A model generated the notes under the pieces. The model made no database searches. It saw only the letters and a program-made list of their open reading frames with translations, and had not been told where the DNA came from. Position numbers and translations under genes: made by a program. This document shows positions 23,715 to 37,100 of a stretch of 64,000 bases of DNA, one piece after another; position 1 is the first letter of the stretch; the number at the start of each line of letters is the position of its first letter. Location: positions 50,599,667 through 50,663,666 of the forward strand of contig OY282610.1 of assembly GCA_958298945.1 (NCBI GenBank), read 5' to 3'. The DNA is from Atherix ibis. Lineage: Eukaryota; Arthropoda; Insecta; Diptera; Athericidae.

Positions 23715-24965
23715 TTGCCTGAAAGTGCACAATCATACCCCAAACAAACATCTCCAAAAAACCACCATTTTCATAGAGAAAAACAAATTTTAAGAGAAAG
23801 TGGACTCAGTGTAATAATTGTTGCCTCCTATTTTTTGAGAAAACTGGGTGCCTGGTGTAAAAATTGGATTTTCGTGAATATTGTCACAAATTTTCGAATT
23901 TTTGTGGTTTTTTGCATATCTTTAGGTGGTCAATTTATTTTGCTTTCAGTAAATAAAAAATTTAATTTTAGGCAATTTTTTTTTAATAGTGCTCACAAAA
24001 ATTTATTCTGGAAGGCTATGTTAAAGTGTATTTAATGAAACCATGAAACAAATTGCCATTTTTATCCAAAAAAGCAAACTTTATTTTTAAAAACCTTAAT
24101 TTTTATACAAAAAAAACGAATTTTAATAAAGAAAACAATTAATTTTATGAATTTTTTCTCAAAATCACCAACAAAAATTTATCCAGAAAGGATATTCTCT
24201 TTCCAATCGAGAAAATATGTATTGGAGAAGCTTTGCCTGAAAGTACGCAATGACACCATAAAAACAATTCTAAAAACCTTAATTTGTATACAAAAAAAAA
24301 CGAATTTTAAGAAAGAAAACTATAAATTTTATGAATTTTTTCTCAAAATCACCAACAAAAATTTATCCAGAAAGGATATTCTCATTCCAATCGAGAAAAT
24401 ATGCATTGGAAAAGCTTCGCCTTAAAGTACGCAATGACACCATAAAAACCGTTCTAAAAACCTTAATTTTTATACAAAAAAAACGAATTTTAATAAAGAA
24501 AACAATTAATTTTATGAATTTTTTCTCAAAATCACCAACAAAAATTTATCCAGAAAGGAAATTCTCATTCCAATCGAGAAAATATGCATTGGAGAAGCTT
24601 TGCCTAAAAGTACGCAATGACACCATAAAAACCGTTCTAAAAACCTTAATTTTTATACAAAAAAAACGAATTTTAAGAAAGAAAACCATAAATTTTATGA
24701 ATTTTTTCTCAAAATCACCAACAAAAATTTATCCAGAAATGATATTCTCATTCCAATCGAGAAAATATGCATTGAAGAAGCTTTGCCTGAAAGTACGCAA
24801 TGACACCATAAAAACAATTCTAAAAACCTTAATTTTTATACAAAAAAAATGAATTTTAAGAAAGAAAACCATAAATTTTATGAATTTTTTCTCAAAACCA
24901 CCAACAAAAATTTATCCAGAAAGAATTTTCTCATTCCAATGAGAATAATATGAATTGGAGAAGCT
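23715..24965 (+). repeat. HOR unit U16, 1251 bp, cassette deletion, E x4
   Basis: A ends abruptly at TTATTCTG|GAAGGCTATG (24010/24011), losing 39 bases including TCTAGA. B runs only to about 24090, then continues inside D at AAAACCTTAATTTTTATAC, so the rest of B, all of C and the D core are gone. Total loss against an E x4 unit is 1619-1251 = 368 bp, exactly two 184-bp monomers. The E block is that of U15. Confidence 0.93.
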
Positions 24966-26400
24966 TTGCCTGAAAGTGCACAATCATACCCCAAACAAAC
25001 ATCTCCAAAAAACCACCATTTTCATAGAGAAAAACAAATTTTAAGAGAAAGTGGACTCAGTGTAATAATTGTTGCCTCCTATTTTTTGAGAAAACTGGGT
25101 GCCTGGTGTAAAAATTGGATTTTCGTGAATATTGTCACAAATTTTCGAATTTTTGTGGTTTTTTGCATATCTTTAGGTGGTCAATTTATTTTGCTTTCAG
25201 TAAATAAAAAATTTAATTTTAGGCAATTTTTTTTTAATAGTGCTCACAAAAATTTATTCTGGAAGGCTATGTTAAAGTGTATTTAATGAAACCATGAAAC
25301 AAATTGCCATTTTTATCCAAAAAAGCAAACTTTATTTTTAAAAACCTTAATTTTTATACAAAAAAAAAGAATTTTAATAAAGAAAACAATTAATTTTATG
25401 AATTTTTTCTCAAAATCACCAACAAAAATTTATCCAGAAAGGATATTCTCTTTCCAATCGAGAAAATATGTATTGGAGAAGCTTTGCCTGAAAGTACGCA
25501 ATGACACCATAAAAACAATTCTAAAAACCTTAATTTGTATACAAAAAAAAACGAATTTTAAGAAAGAAAACTATAAATTTTATGAATTTTTTCTCAAAAT
25601 CACCAACAAAAATTTATCCAGAAAGGATATTCTCATTCCAATCGAGAAAATATGTATTGGAGAAGCTTTGCCTGAAAGTACACAATGACACCATAAAAAC
25701 AATTCTAAAAACCTTAATTTGTATATAAAAAAAAACGAATTTTAGGAAAGAAAACTATAAATTTTATGAATTTTTTCTCAAAATCACCAACAAAAATTTA
25801 TCCAGAAAGGATATTCTCATTCCAATCGAGAAAATATGCATTGGAGAAGCTTTGCCTAAAAGTACGCAATGACACCATAAAAACCGTTCTAAAAACCTTA
25901 ATTTTTATACAAAAAAAACGAATTTTAATAAAGAAAACAATTAATTTTATGAATTTTTTCTCAAAATCACCAACAAAAATTTATCCAGAAAGGATATTCT
26001 CATTCCAATCGAGAAAATATGCATTGGAGAAGCTTTGCCTAAAAGTACGCAATGACACCATATAAACCGTTCTAAAAACCTTAATTTTTATACAAAAAAA
26101 ACGAATTTTAAGAAAGAAAACCATAAATTTTATGAATTTTTTCTCAAAATCACCAACAAAAATTTATCCAGAAATGATATTCTCATTCCAATCGAGAAAA
26201 TATGCATTGGAGAAGCTTTGCCTGAAAGTACGCAATGACACCATAAAAACAATTCTAAAAACCTTAATTTTTATACAAAAAAAATGAATTTTAAGAAAGA
26301 AAACCATAAATTTTATGAATTTTTTCTCAAAACCACCAACAAAAATTTATCCAGAAAGAATTTTCTCATTCCAATGAGAATAATATGAATTGGAGAAGTA
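24966..26400 (+). repeat. HOR unit U17, 1435 bp, same cassette deletion, E x5
   Basis: The unit has the same two breakpoints (about 25261 and about 25342). It shares GTGTATTTAATG in B with U16 and the E variant TTTGTATATAAAAAAAAACG (around 25720) with U18, so it is the intermediate of the three. D contains AAAAAAAAGAATTTT, a lost C. Confidence 0.93.
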
Positions 26401-27835
26401 TTGCCTGAAAGTGCACAATCATACCCCAAACAAACATCTCCAAAAAACCACCATTTTCATAGAGAAAAACAAATTTTAAGAGAAAGTGGACTCAGTGTAA
26501 TAATTGTTGCCTCCTATTTTTTGAGAAAACTGGGTGCCTGGTGTAAAAATTGGATTTTCGTGAATATTGTCACAAATTTTCGAATTTTTGTGGTTTTTTG
26601 CATATCTTTAGGTGGTCAATTTATTTTGCTTTCAGTAAATAAAAAATTTAATTTTAGGCAATTTTTTTTTAATAGTGCTCACAAAAATTTATTCTGGAAG
26701 GCTATGTTAAAGTGTATGTAATGAAACCATGAAACAAATTGCCATTTTTATCCAAAAAAGCAAACTTTATTTTTAAAAACCTTAATTTTTATACAAAAAA
26801 AACGAATTTTAATAAAGAAAACAATTAATTTTATGAATTTTTTCTCAAAATCACCAACAAAAATTTATCCAGAAAGGATATTCTCTTTCCAATCGAGAAA
26901 ATATGTATTGGAGAAGCTTTGCCTGAAAGTACGCAATGACACCATAAAAACAATTCTAAAAACCTTAATTTGTATACAAAAAAAAACGAATTTTAAGAAA
27001 GAAAACTATAAATTTTATGAATTTTTTCTCAAAATCACCAACAAAAATTTATCCAGAAAGGATATTCTCATTCCAATCGAGAAAATATGTATTGGAGAAG
27101 CTTTGCCTGAAAGTACGCAATGACACCATAAAAACAATTCTAAAAACCTTAATTTGTATATAAAAAAAAACGAATTTTAGGAAAGAAAACTATAAATTTT
27201 ATGAATTTTTTCTCAAAATCACCAACAAAAATTTATCCAGAAAGGATATTCTCATTCCAATCGAGAAAATATGCATTGGAGAAGCTTTGCCTAAAAGTAC
27301 GCAATGACACCATAAAAACCGTTCTAAAAACCTTAATTTTTATACAAAAAAAACGAATTTTAATAAAGAAAACAATTAATTTTATGAATTTTTTCTCAAA
27401 ATCACCAACAAAAATTTATCCAGAAAGGATATTCTCATTCCAATCGAGAAAATATGCATTGGAGAAGCTTTGCCTAAAAGTACGCAATGACACCATAAAA
27501 ACAATTCTAAAAACCTTAATTTTTATACAAAAAAAACGAATTTTAAGAAAGAAAACCATAAATTTTATGAATTTTTTCTCAAAATCACCAACAAAAGTTT
27601 ATCCAGAAATGATATTCTCATTCCAATCGAGAAAATATGCATTGGAGAAGCTTTGTCTGAAAGTACGCAATGACACCATAAAAACAATTCTAAAAACCTT
27701 AATTTTTATACAAAAAAAATGAATTTTAAGAAAGAAAACCATAAATTTTATGAATTTTTTCTCAAAACCACCAACAAAAATTTATCCAGAAAGAATTTTC
27801 TCATTCCAATGAGAATAATATGAATTGGAGAAGCT
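26401..27835 (+). repeat. HOR unit U18, 1435 bp, same cassette deletion, E x5
   Basis: Breakpoints are at about 26696 and about 26777. B has the ancestral GTGTATGTAATG instead of the U16/U17 form, so the deletion predates that substitution or the base was restored by conversion. The A core is GAGAAGTATTGCC, losing AAGCTT. One gamma monomer has ACAAAAGTTTATCC. Confidence 0.93.
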
Positions 27836-29458
27836 TTGCCTGAAAGTGCACAATCATACCCCAAACAAACATCTCCAAAAAACCACCATTTTCATAGAGA
27901 AAAACAAATTTTAAGAGAAAGTGGACTCAGTGTAATAATTGTTGCCTCCTATTTTTTGAGAAAACTGGGTGCCTGGTGTAAAAATTGGATTTTCGTGAAT
28001 ATTGTCACAAATTTTCGAATTTTTGTGGTTTTTTGCATATCTTTAGGTGGTCAATTTATTTTGCTTTCAGTAAATAAAAAATTTAATTTTAGGCAATTTT
28101 TTTTTAATAGTGCTCACAAAAATTTATTCTGAAAGGATATTCCTTTTTCGATCAGGATAATATGGATCTAGAAGGCTATGTTAAAGTGTATGTAATGAAA
28201 CCATGAAACAATTTGCCATTTTTATCCAAAAAAGCAAACTTTATTTTTAAAAAAATACAGCGAACTTTAGGTATTTTTTTTTAAAACGCCTGGAAAAAAT
28301 TTTCCTGTAAGGACTTTTTTAGTCCGATCAGGATAATAAGAATAATTATTAGTTTCACATATGTTTGCGCATTAACATCATTAAACAAATTTTCGAAAAA
28401 ATTTCCTTTTTCATTGAAAAATAGAAATTAAAAAAAAAATTTAATGATCTTTTGGCAAATTTTTCTCAAAACTCCCACCGAAATTTATCGTGACATGTCA
28501 TTTTCCTTCCAATCATTATATTAAGAGTCATAGAAGGTTTGCCTGAAAGTGTGCAATGCCACCACAAAATAAATTCTAAAAAACCTTAATTTTTATACAA
28601 AAAAAAACGAATTTTAATAAAGAAAACAATTAATTTTATGAATTTTTTCTCAAAATCACCAACAAAAATTTATCCAGAAAGGATATTCTCATTTCAATCG
28701 AGAAAATATATATTGGAGAAGCTTTGCCTGAAAGTACGCAATGACACCATAAAAACAATTCTAAAAACCTTAATTTGTATACAAAAAAAAACGAATTTTA
28801 AGAAAGAAAACTATAAATTTTATGAATTTTTTCTCAAAATCACCAACAAAAATTTATCCAGAAAGGATATTCTCATTCCAATCGAGAAAATATGTATTGC
28901 AGAAGCTTTGCCTGAAAGTACGCAATGACACCATAAAAACAATTCTTAAAACCTTAATTTGTATACAAAAAAAAAACGAATTTTAGGAAAGAAAACTATA
29001 AATTTTATGAATTTTTTCTCAAAATCACCAACAAAAATTTATCCAGAAAGGATATTCTCATTCCAATCGAGAAAATATGCATTGGAGAAGCTTTGCCTAA
29101 AAGTACGCAATGACACCATAAAAACCGTTCTAAAAACCTTAATTTTTATACAAAAAAAACGAATTTTAATAAAGAAAACAATTAATTTTATGAATTTTTT
29201 CTCAAAATCACCAACAAAAATTTATCCAGAAAGGATATTCTCATTCCAATCGAGAAAATATGCATTGGAGAAGCTTTGCCTAAAAGTACGCAATGACACC
29301 ATAAAAACCGTTCTAAAAACCTTAATTTTTATACAAAAAAAATGAATTTTAAGGAAGAAAACCATAAATTTTATGAATTTTTTCTCAAAACCACCAACAA
29401 AAATTTATCCAGAACGAATTTTCTCATTCCAATGAGAATAATATGAATTGGAGAAGCT
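27836..29458 (+). repeat. HOR unit U19, 1623 bp, E x4
   Basis: The full A-B-C-D cassette returns after the three deleted units. C has CACATATGTTTGCGCATT, breaking the ATGCGCAT palindrome, and TCATTGAAAAATAG. The ACAATTTGCCATT in B is shared with U22. The omega has AGGAAGAAAACC and CCAGAACGAATTTT, shared with U20. Confidence 0.93.
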
Positions 29459-30897
29459 TTGCCTGAAAGTGCACAATCATACCCCAAACAAACATCTCCA
29501 AAAAACCACCATTTTCATAGAGAGAAACAAATTTTAAGAGAAAGTGGACTCAGTGTAATAATTGTTGCCTCCTATTTTTTGAGAAAACTGGGTGCCTGGT
29601 GTAAAAATTGGATTTTCGTGAATATTGTCACAAATTTTCGAATTTTTGTGGTTTTTTGCATATCTTTAGGTGGTCAATTTATTTTGCTTTCAGTAAATAA
29701 AAAATTTAATTTTAGGCAATTTTTTTTTAATAGTGCTCACAAAAATTTATTCTGAAAGGATATTCCTTTTTCGATCAGGATAATATGGATCTAGAAGGCT
29801 ATGTTAAAGTGTATGTAATGAAACCATGAAACAAATTGCCATTTTTATCCAAAAAAGCAAACTTTATTTTTAAAAAAATACAGCGAACTTTAGGTATTTT
29901 TTTTTAAAACGCCTGGAAAAAATTTTCCTGTAAGGACTTTTTTAGTCCGATCAGGATAATAAGAATAATTATTAGTTTCACATATGTATGCGCATTAACA
30001 TCATTAAACAAATTTTCGAAAAAATTTCCTTTTTCATAGAAAAATAGAAATTTAAAAAAAAATTTAATGATCTTTTGGCAAATTTTTCTCAAAACTCCCA
30101 CCGAAATTTATCGTGACATGTCATTTTCCTTCCAATCATTATATTAAGAGTCATAAAAGGTTTGCCTGAAAGTGTGCAATGACACCACAAAATAAATTCT
30201 AAAAAACCTTAATTTTTATACAAAAAAAACGAATTTTAATAAAGAAAACAATTAATTTTATGAATTTTTTCTCAAAATCACCAACAAAAATTTATCCAGA
30301 AAGGATATTCTCATTCCAATCGAGAAAATATGCATTGGAGAAGCTTTGCCTAAAAGTACGCAATTACACCATAAAAACCGTTCTAAAAACCTTAATTTTT
30401 ATACAAAAAAAACGAATTTTAATAAAGAAAACAATTAATTTTATGAATTTTTTCTCAAAATCACCAACAAAAATTTATCCAGAAAGGATATTCTCATTCC
30501 AATCGAGAAAATATGCATTGGAGAAGCTTTGCCTAAAAGTACGCAATGACACCATAAAAAACCGTTATAAAAACCTTAATTTTTATACAAAAAAAAAACG
30601 AATTTTAAGAAAGAAAACCATAAATTTTATGAATTTTTTCTCAAAATCACCAACAAAAATTTATCCAGAAATGATATTCTCATTCCAATCGAGAAAATAT
30701 GCATTGGAGAAGCTTTGCCTGAAAGTACGCAATGACACCATAAAAACAATTCTAAAAACCTTAATTTTTATACAAAAAAAATGAATTTTAAGGAAGAAAA
30801 CCATAAATTTTATGAATTTTTTCTCAAAACCACCAACAAAAATTTATCCAGAACGAATTTTCTCATTTCAATGAGAATAATATGAATTGGAGAAGCT
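29459..30897 (+). repeat. HOR unit U20, 1439 bp, E x3
   Basis: A has TAGAGAGAAACAAATT, shared with U21 and U25. The first E has CGCAATTACACC, shared with U21. The second E has an inserted A (AAAAAACCGTTATAAAAACC), and an A run one base longer compensates around 30590. Confidence 0.93.
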
Positions 30898-32334
30898 TTG
30901 CCTGAAAGTGCACAATCATACCCCAAACAAACATCTCCAAAAAACCACCATTTTCATAGAGAGAAACAAATTTTAAGAGAAAGTGGACTCAGTGTAATAA
31001 TTGTTGCCTCCTATTTTTTGAGAAAACTGGGTGCCTGGTGTAAAAATTGGATTTTCGTGAATATTGTCACAAATTTTCGAATTTTTGTGGTTTTTTGCAT
31101 ATCTTTAGGTGGTCAATTTATTTTGGTTTCAGTAAATAAAAAATTTAATTTTAGGCAATTTTTTTTTAATAGTGCTCACAAAAATTTATTCTGAAAGGAT
31201 ATTCCTTTTTCGATCAGAATAATATGGATCTAGAAGGCTATGTTAAAGTGTATCTAATGAAACCATGAAACAAATTGCCATTTTTATCCAAAAAAGCAAA
31301 CTTTATTTTTAAAAAAATACAGCGAACTTTAGGTATTTTTTTTTAAAACGCCTGGAAAAAATTTTCCTGTAAGGACTTTTTTAGTCCGATCAGGATAATA
31401 AGAATAATTATTAGTTTCACATATGTATGCGCATTAACATCATTAAACAAATTTTCGAAAAAATTTCCTTTTTCATAGAAAAATAGAAATTTAAAAAAAA
31501 ATTTAATGATCTTTTGGCAAATTTTTCTCAAAAATCCCACCGAAATTTATCGTGACATGTCATTTTCCTTCCAATCATTATGTTAAGAGTCATAAAAGGT
31601 TTGCCTGAAAGTGTGCAATGACACCACAAAATAAATTCTAAAAAACCTTAATTTTTATACAAAAAAAAACGAATTTTAATAAAGAAAACAATTAATTTTA
31701 TGAATTTTTTCTCAAAATCACCAACAAAAATTTATCCAGAAAGGATATTCTCATTCCAATCGAGAAAATATGCATTGGAGAAGCTTTGCCTAAAAGTACG
31801 CAATTACACCATAAAAACCGTTCTAAAAACCTTAATTTTTATACAAAAAAAACGAATTTTAATAAAGAAAACAATTAATTTTATGAATTTTTTCTCAAAA
31901 TCACCAACAAAAATTTATCCAGAAAGGATATTCTCATTCCAATCGAGAAAATATGCATTGGAGAAGCTTTGCCTAAAAGTACGCAATGACACCATAAAAA
32001 CCGTTCTAAAAACCTTAATTTTTATACAAAAAAAACGAATTTTAAGAAAGAAAACCATAAATTTTATGAATTTTTTCTCAAAATCACCAACAAAAATTTA
32101 TCCAGAAATGATATTCTCATTCCAATCGAGAAAATATGCATTGGAGAAGCTTTGCCTGAAAGTACGCAATGACACCATAAAAACAATTCTAAAAACCTTA
32201 ATTTTTATACAAAAAAAATGAATTTTAAGAAAGAAAACCATAAATTTTATGAATTTTTTCTCAAAACCACCAACAAAAATTTATCCAGAAAGAATTTTCT
32301 CATTCCAATGAGAATAATATGAATTGGAGAAGCT
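30898..32334 (+). repeat. HOR unit U21, 1437 bp, E x3 (tandem copy of U20)
   Basis: The unit shares AGAGAGAAACAAATT and CAATTACACC with U20 at an offset of 1437-1439 bp. Private changes are TTTTGGTTTCAGTAAA in A, GTGTATCTAATG in B and CTCAAAAATCCCACC in C. Confidence 0.93.
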
Positions 32335-34137
32335 TTGCCTGAAAGTGCACAATCATACCCCAAACAAACATCTCCAAAAAACCACCATTTTCATAGAGAA
32401 AAACAAATTTTAAGAGAAAGTGGACTCAGTGTAATAATTGTTGCCTCCTATTTTTTGAGAAAACTGGGTGCCTGGTGTAAAAATTGGATTTTCGTGAATA
32501 TTGTCACAAATTTTCGAATTTTTGTGGTTTTTTGCATATCTTTAGGTGGTCAATTTATTTTGCTTTCAGTAAATAAAAAATTTAATTTTAGGCAATTTTT
32601 TTTAATAGTGCTCACAAAAATTTATTCTGAAAGGATATTCCTTTTTCGATCAGGATAATATAGATCTAGAAGGCTATGTTAAAGTGTATGTAATGAAACC
32701 ATGAAACAATTTGCCATTTTTATCCAAAAAAGCAAACTTTATTTTTTAAAAAATACAGCGAACTTTAGGTATTTTTTTTTAAAACGCCTGGAAAAAATTT
32801 TCCTGTAAGGACTTTTTTAGTCCGATCAGGATAATAAGAATAATTATTAGTTTCACATATGTATGCGCATTAACATCATTAAACAAATTTTCGAAAAAAT
32901 TTCCTTTTTCATAGAAAAATAGAAATTTAAAAAAAAATTTAATGATCTTTTGGCAAATTTTTCTCAAAACTCCCACCGAAATTTATCGTGACATGTCATT
33001 TTCCTTCCAATCATTATATTAAGAGTCATAGAAGGTTTGCCTGAAAGTGTGCAATGACACCACATAATAAATTCTAAAAAACCTTAATTTTTATACAAAA
33101 AAAACGAATTTTAATAAAGAAAACAATTAATTTTATGAATTTTTTCTCAAAATCACCAACAAAAATTTATCCAGAAAGGATATTCTCATTTCAATCGAGA
33201 AAATATGTATTGGAGAAGCTTTGCCTGAAAGTACGCAATGACACCATAAAAACAATTCTAAAAACCTTAATTTGTATAAAAAAAAAAACGAATTTTAAGA
33301 AAGAAAACTATAAATTTTATGAATTTTTTCTCAAAATCACCAACAAAAATTTATCCAGAAAGGATATTCTCATTCCAATCGAGAAAATATGTATTGGAGA
33401 AGCTTTGCCTGAAAGTACGCAATGACACCATAAAAACAATTCTAAAAACCTTAATTTGTATACAAAAAAAAACGAATTTTAGGAAAGAAAACTATAAATT
33501 TTATGAATTTTTTCTCAAAATCACCAACAAAAATTTATCCAGAAAGGATATTCTCATTCCAATTGAGAAAATATGCATTGGAGAAGCTTTGCCTAAAAGT
33601 ACGCAATGACACCATAAAAACCGTTCTAAAAACCTTAATTTTTATACAAAAAAAACGAATTTTAATAAAGAAAACAATTAATTTTATGAATTTTTTCTCA
33701 AAATCACCAACAAAAATTTATCCAAAAAGGATATTCTCATTTCAATCGAGAAAATATGCATTGGAGAAGCTTTGCCTAAAAGTACGCAATGACACCATAA
33801 AAACCGTTCTAAGAACCTTAATTTTTATACAAAAAAAACGAATTTTAAGAAAGAAAACCATAAATTTTATGAATTTTTTCTCAAAATCACCAACAAAAAT
33901 TTATCCAGAAATGATATTCTCATTCCAATCGAGAAAATATGCATTGGAGAAGCTTTGCCTGAAAGTACGCAATGACACCATAAAAACAATTCTAAAAACC
34001 TTAATTTTTATACAAAAAAAATGAATTTTAAGAAAGAAAACCATAAATTTTATGAATTTTTTCTCAAAACCACCAACAAAAATTTATCCAGAAAGAATTT
34101 TCTCATTCCAATGAGAATAATATGAATTGGAGAAGCT
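32335..34137 (+). repeat. HOR unit U22, 1803 bp, E x5
   Basis: A/B has AATATAGATCTAGAAGG, creating AGATCT next to TCTAGA. B has TTTATTTTTTAAAAAATAC, shared with U38, and ACAATTTGCC, shared with U19. D has CACCACATAATAAATTC. The beta monomer has CCAATTGAGAAAATATGC before its neighbour, a marker that recurs 2168 bp later in U23. Confidence 0.94.
33221..34137 (+). repeat. E block reference showing subtypes alpha, alpha, beta, gamma, omega (in U22)
   Basis: Five monomers start at 33221, 33405, 33589, 33772 and 33955, with lengths 184, 184, 183, 183 and 183. Alpha has GCCTGAAAG, ACAATTC, TTTGTATA and AAACTATAAATT. Beta has GCCTAAAAG, ACCGTTC and AATAAAGAAAACAATTAA. Gamma has GCCTAAAAG, ACCGTTC, AAAACCATAAATT and GAAATGATATTC. 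Omega has AAAATGAATTTTAAG, CTCAAAACCACC, AGAATTTTCTCATTCC and AATGAGAATAATATGAA. The same order appears in most units, with extra or missing alpha, beta and gamma copies. Confidence 0.85.
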
Positions 34138-37100
34138 TTGCCTGAAAGTGCACAATCATACCCCAAACAAACATCTCAAAAAAACCACCATTTTCATAGA
34201 GAAAAACAAATTTTAAGAGAAAGTGGACTCAGTGTAATAATTGTTGCCTCCTATTTTTTGAGAAAACTGGGTGCCTGGTGTAAAAATTGGATTTTCGTGA
34301 ATATTGTCGCAAATTTTCGGAATTTTGTGGTTTTTTGCATATCTTTAGGTGATCAATTTATTTTGCTTTCAGTAAATAAAAAATTTAATTTTAGGCAATT
34401 TTTTTTAATAGTGCTCACAAAAATTTATTCTGAAAGGATATTCCTTTTTCGATCAGGATAATATGGATCTAGAAGGCTATGTTAAAGTGTATGTAATGAA
34501 ACCATGAAACAAATTGCCATTTTTATCCAAAAAAGCAAACTTTATTTTTAAAAAAATACAGCGAACTTTAGGTATTTTTTTTTAAAACGCCTGGAAAAAA
34601 TTTTCCTGTAAGGACTTTTTTAGTCCGATCAGGATAATAAGAATAATTATTAGTTTCACATATGTATGCGCATTAACATCATTAAACAAATTTTCGAAAA
34701 AATTTCCTTTTTCATAGAAAAATAGAAATTTAAAAAAAAATTTAATGATCTTTTGGCAAATTTTTCTCAAAACTCCCACCGAAATTTATCGTGACATGTC
34801 ATTTTCCTTCCAATCATTATATTAAGAGTCATAGAAGGTTTGCCTGAAAGTGTGCAATGACACAACAAAATAAATTCTAAAAAACCTTAATTTTTATACA
34901 AAAAAAACGAATTTTAATAAAGAAAACAATTAATTTTATGAATTTTTTCTCAAAATCACCAACAAAAATTTATCCAGAAAGGATATTCTCATTCCAATCG
35001 AGAAAATATGTATTGGAGAAGCTTTGCCTGAAAGTACGCAATGACACCATAAAAACAATTCTAAAAACCTTAATTTGTATACAAAAAAAACCAATTTTAA
35101 GAAAGAAAACTATAAATTTTATGAATTTTTTCTCAAAATCACCAACAAAAATTTATCCAGAAAGGATATTCTCATTCCAATCGAGAAAATATGTATTGGA
35201 GAAGCTTTGCCTGAAAGTACGCAATGACACCATAAAAACAATTCTAAAAACCTTAATTTGTATACAAAAAAAACGAATTTTAGGACAGAAAACTATAAAT
35301 TTTATGAATTTTTTCTCAAAATCACCAACAAAAATTTATCCAGAAACGATATTCTCATTCCAATCGAAAAAATATGCATTGGAGAAGCTTTGCCTAAAAG
35401 TACGCAATGACACCATAAAAACCGTTCTAAAAACCTTAATTTTTATACAAAAAAAACGAATTTTAAGAAAGAAAACCATAAATTTTATGAATTTTTTCTC
35501 AAAATCACCAACAAAAATTTATCCAGAAATGATATTCTCATTCCAATCGAGAAAATATGCATTGGAGAAGCTTTGCCTAAAAGTACGCAATGACACCATA
35601 AAAACAATTCTAAAAACCTTAATTTGTATACAAAAAAAAACGAATTTTAGGAAAGAAAACTATAAATTTTATGAATTTTTTCTCAAAATCACCAACAAAA
35701 ATTTATCCAGAAAGGATATTCTCATTCCAATTGAGAAAATATGCATTGGAGAAGCTTTGCCTAAAAGTACGCAATGACACCATAAAAACCGTTCTAAAAA
35801 CCTTAATTTTTATACAAAAAAAACGAATTTTAATAAAGAAAACAATTAATTTTATGAATTTTTTCTCAAAATCACCAACAAAAATTTATCCAGAAAGGAT
35901 ATTCTCATTTCAATCGAGAAAATATGCATTGGAGAAGCTTTGCCTAAAAGTACGCAATGACACCATAAAAACCGTTCTAAAAACCTTAATTTTTATACAA
36001 AAAAAACGAATTTTAAGAAAGAAAACCATAAATTTTATGAATTTTTTCTCAAAATCACCAACAAAAATTTATCCAGAAATGATATTCTCATTCCAATCGA
36101 GAAAATATGCATTGGAGAAGCTTTGCCTGAAAGTACGCAATGACACCATAAAAACAATTCTAAAAACCTTAATTTTTATACAAAAAAAATGAATTTTAAG
36201 AAAGAAAACCATAAATTTTATGAATTTTTTCTCAAAACCACCAACAAAAATTTATCCAGAAAGAATTTTCTCATTCCAATGAGAATAATATGAATTGGAG
36301 AAGCTTTGCCTGAAAGTGCACAATCATACCCCAAACAAACATCTCAAAAAAACCACCATTTTCATAGAGAAAAACAAATTTTAAGAGAAAGTGGACTCAG
36401 TGTAATAATTGTTGCCTCCTATTTTTTGAGAAAACTGGGTGCCTGGTGTAAAAATTGGATTTTCGTGAATATTGTCGCAAATTTTCGGAATTTTGTGGTT
36501 TTTTGCATATCTTTAGGTGATCAATTTATTTTGCTTTCAGTAAATAAAAAATTTAATTTTAGGCAATTTTTTTTAATAGTGCTCACAAAAATTTATTCTG
36601 AAAGGATATTCCTTTTTCGATCAGGATAATATGGATCTAGAAGGCTATGTTAAAGTGTATGTAATGAAACCATGAAACAAATTGCCATTTTTATCCAAAA
36701 AAGCAAACTTTATTTTTAAAAAAATACAGCGAACTTTAGGTATTTTTTTTTAAAACGCCTGGAAAAAATTTTCCTGTAAGGACTTTTTTAGTCCGATCAG
36801 GATAATAAGAATAATTATTAGTTTCACATATGTATGCGCATTAACATCATTAAACAAATTTTCGAAAAAATTTCCTTTTTCATAGAAAAATAGAAATTTA
36901 AAAAAAAATTTAATGATCTTTTGGCAAATTTTTCTCAAAACTCCCACCGAAATTTATCGTGACATGTCATTTTCCTTCCAATCATTATATTAAGAGTCAT
37001 AGAAGGTTTGCCTGAAAGTGTGCAATGACACAACAAAATAAATTCTAAAAAACCTTAATTTTTATACAAAAAAAACGAATTTTAATAAAGAAAACAATTA

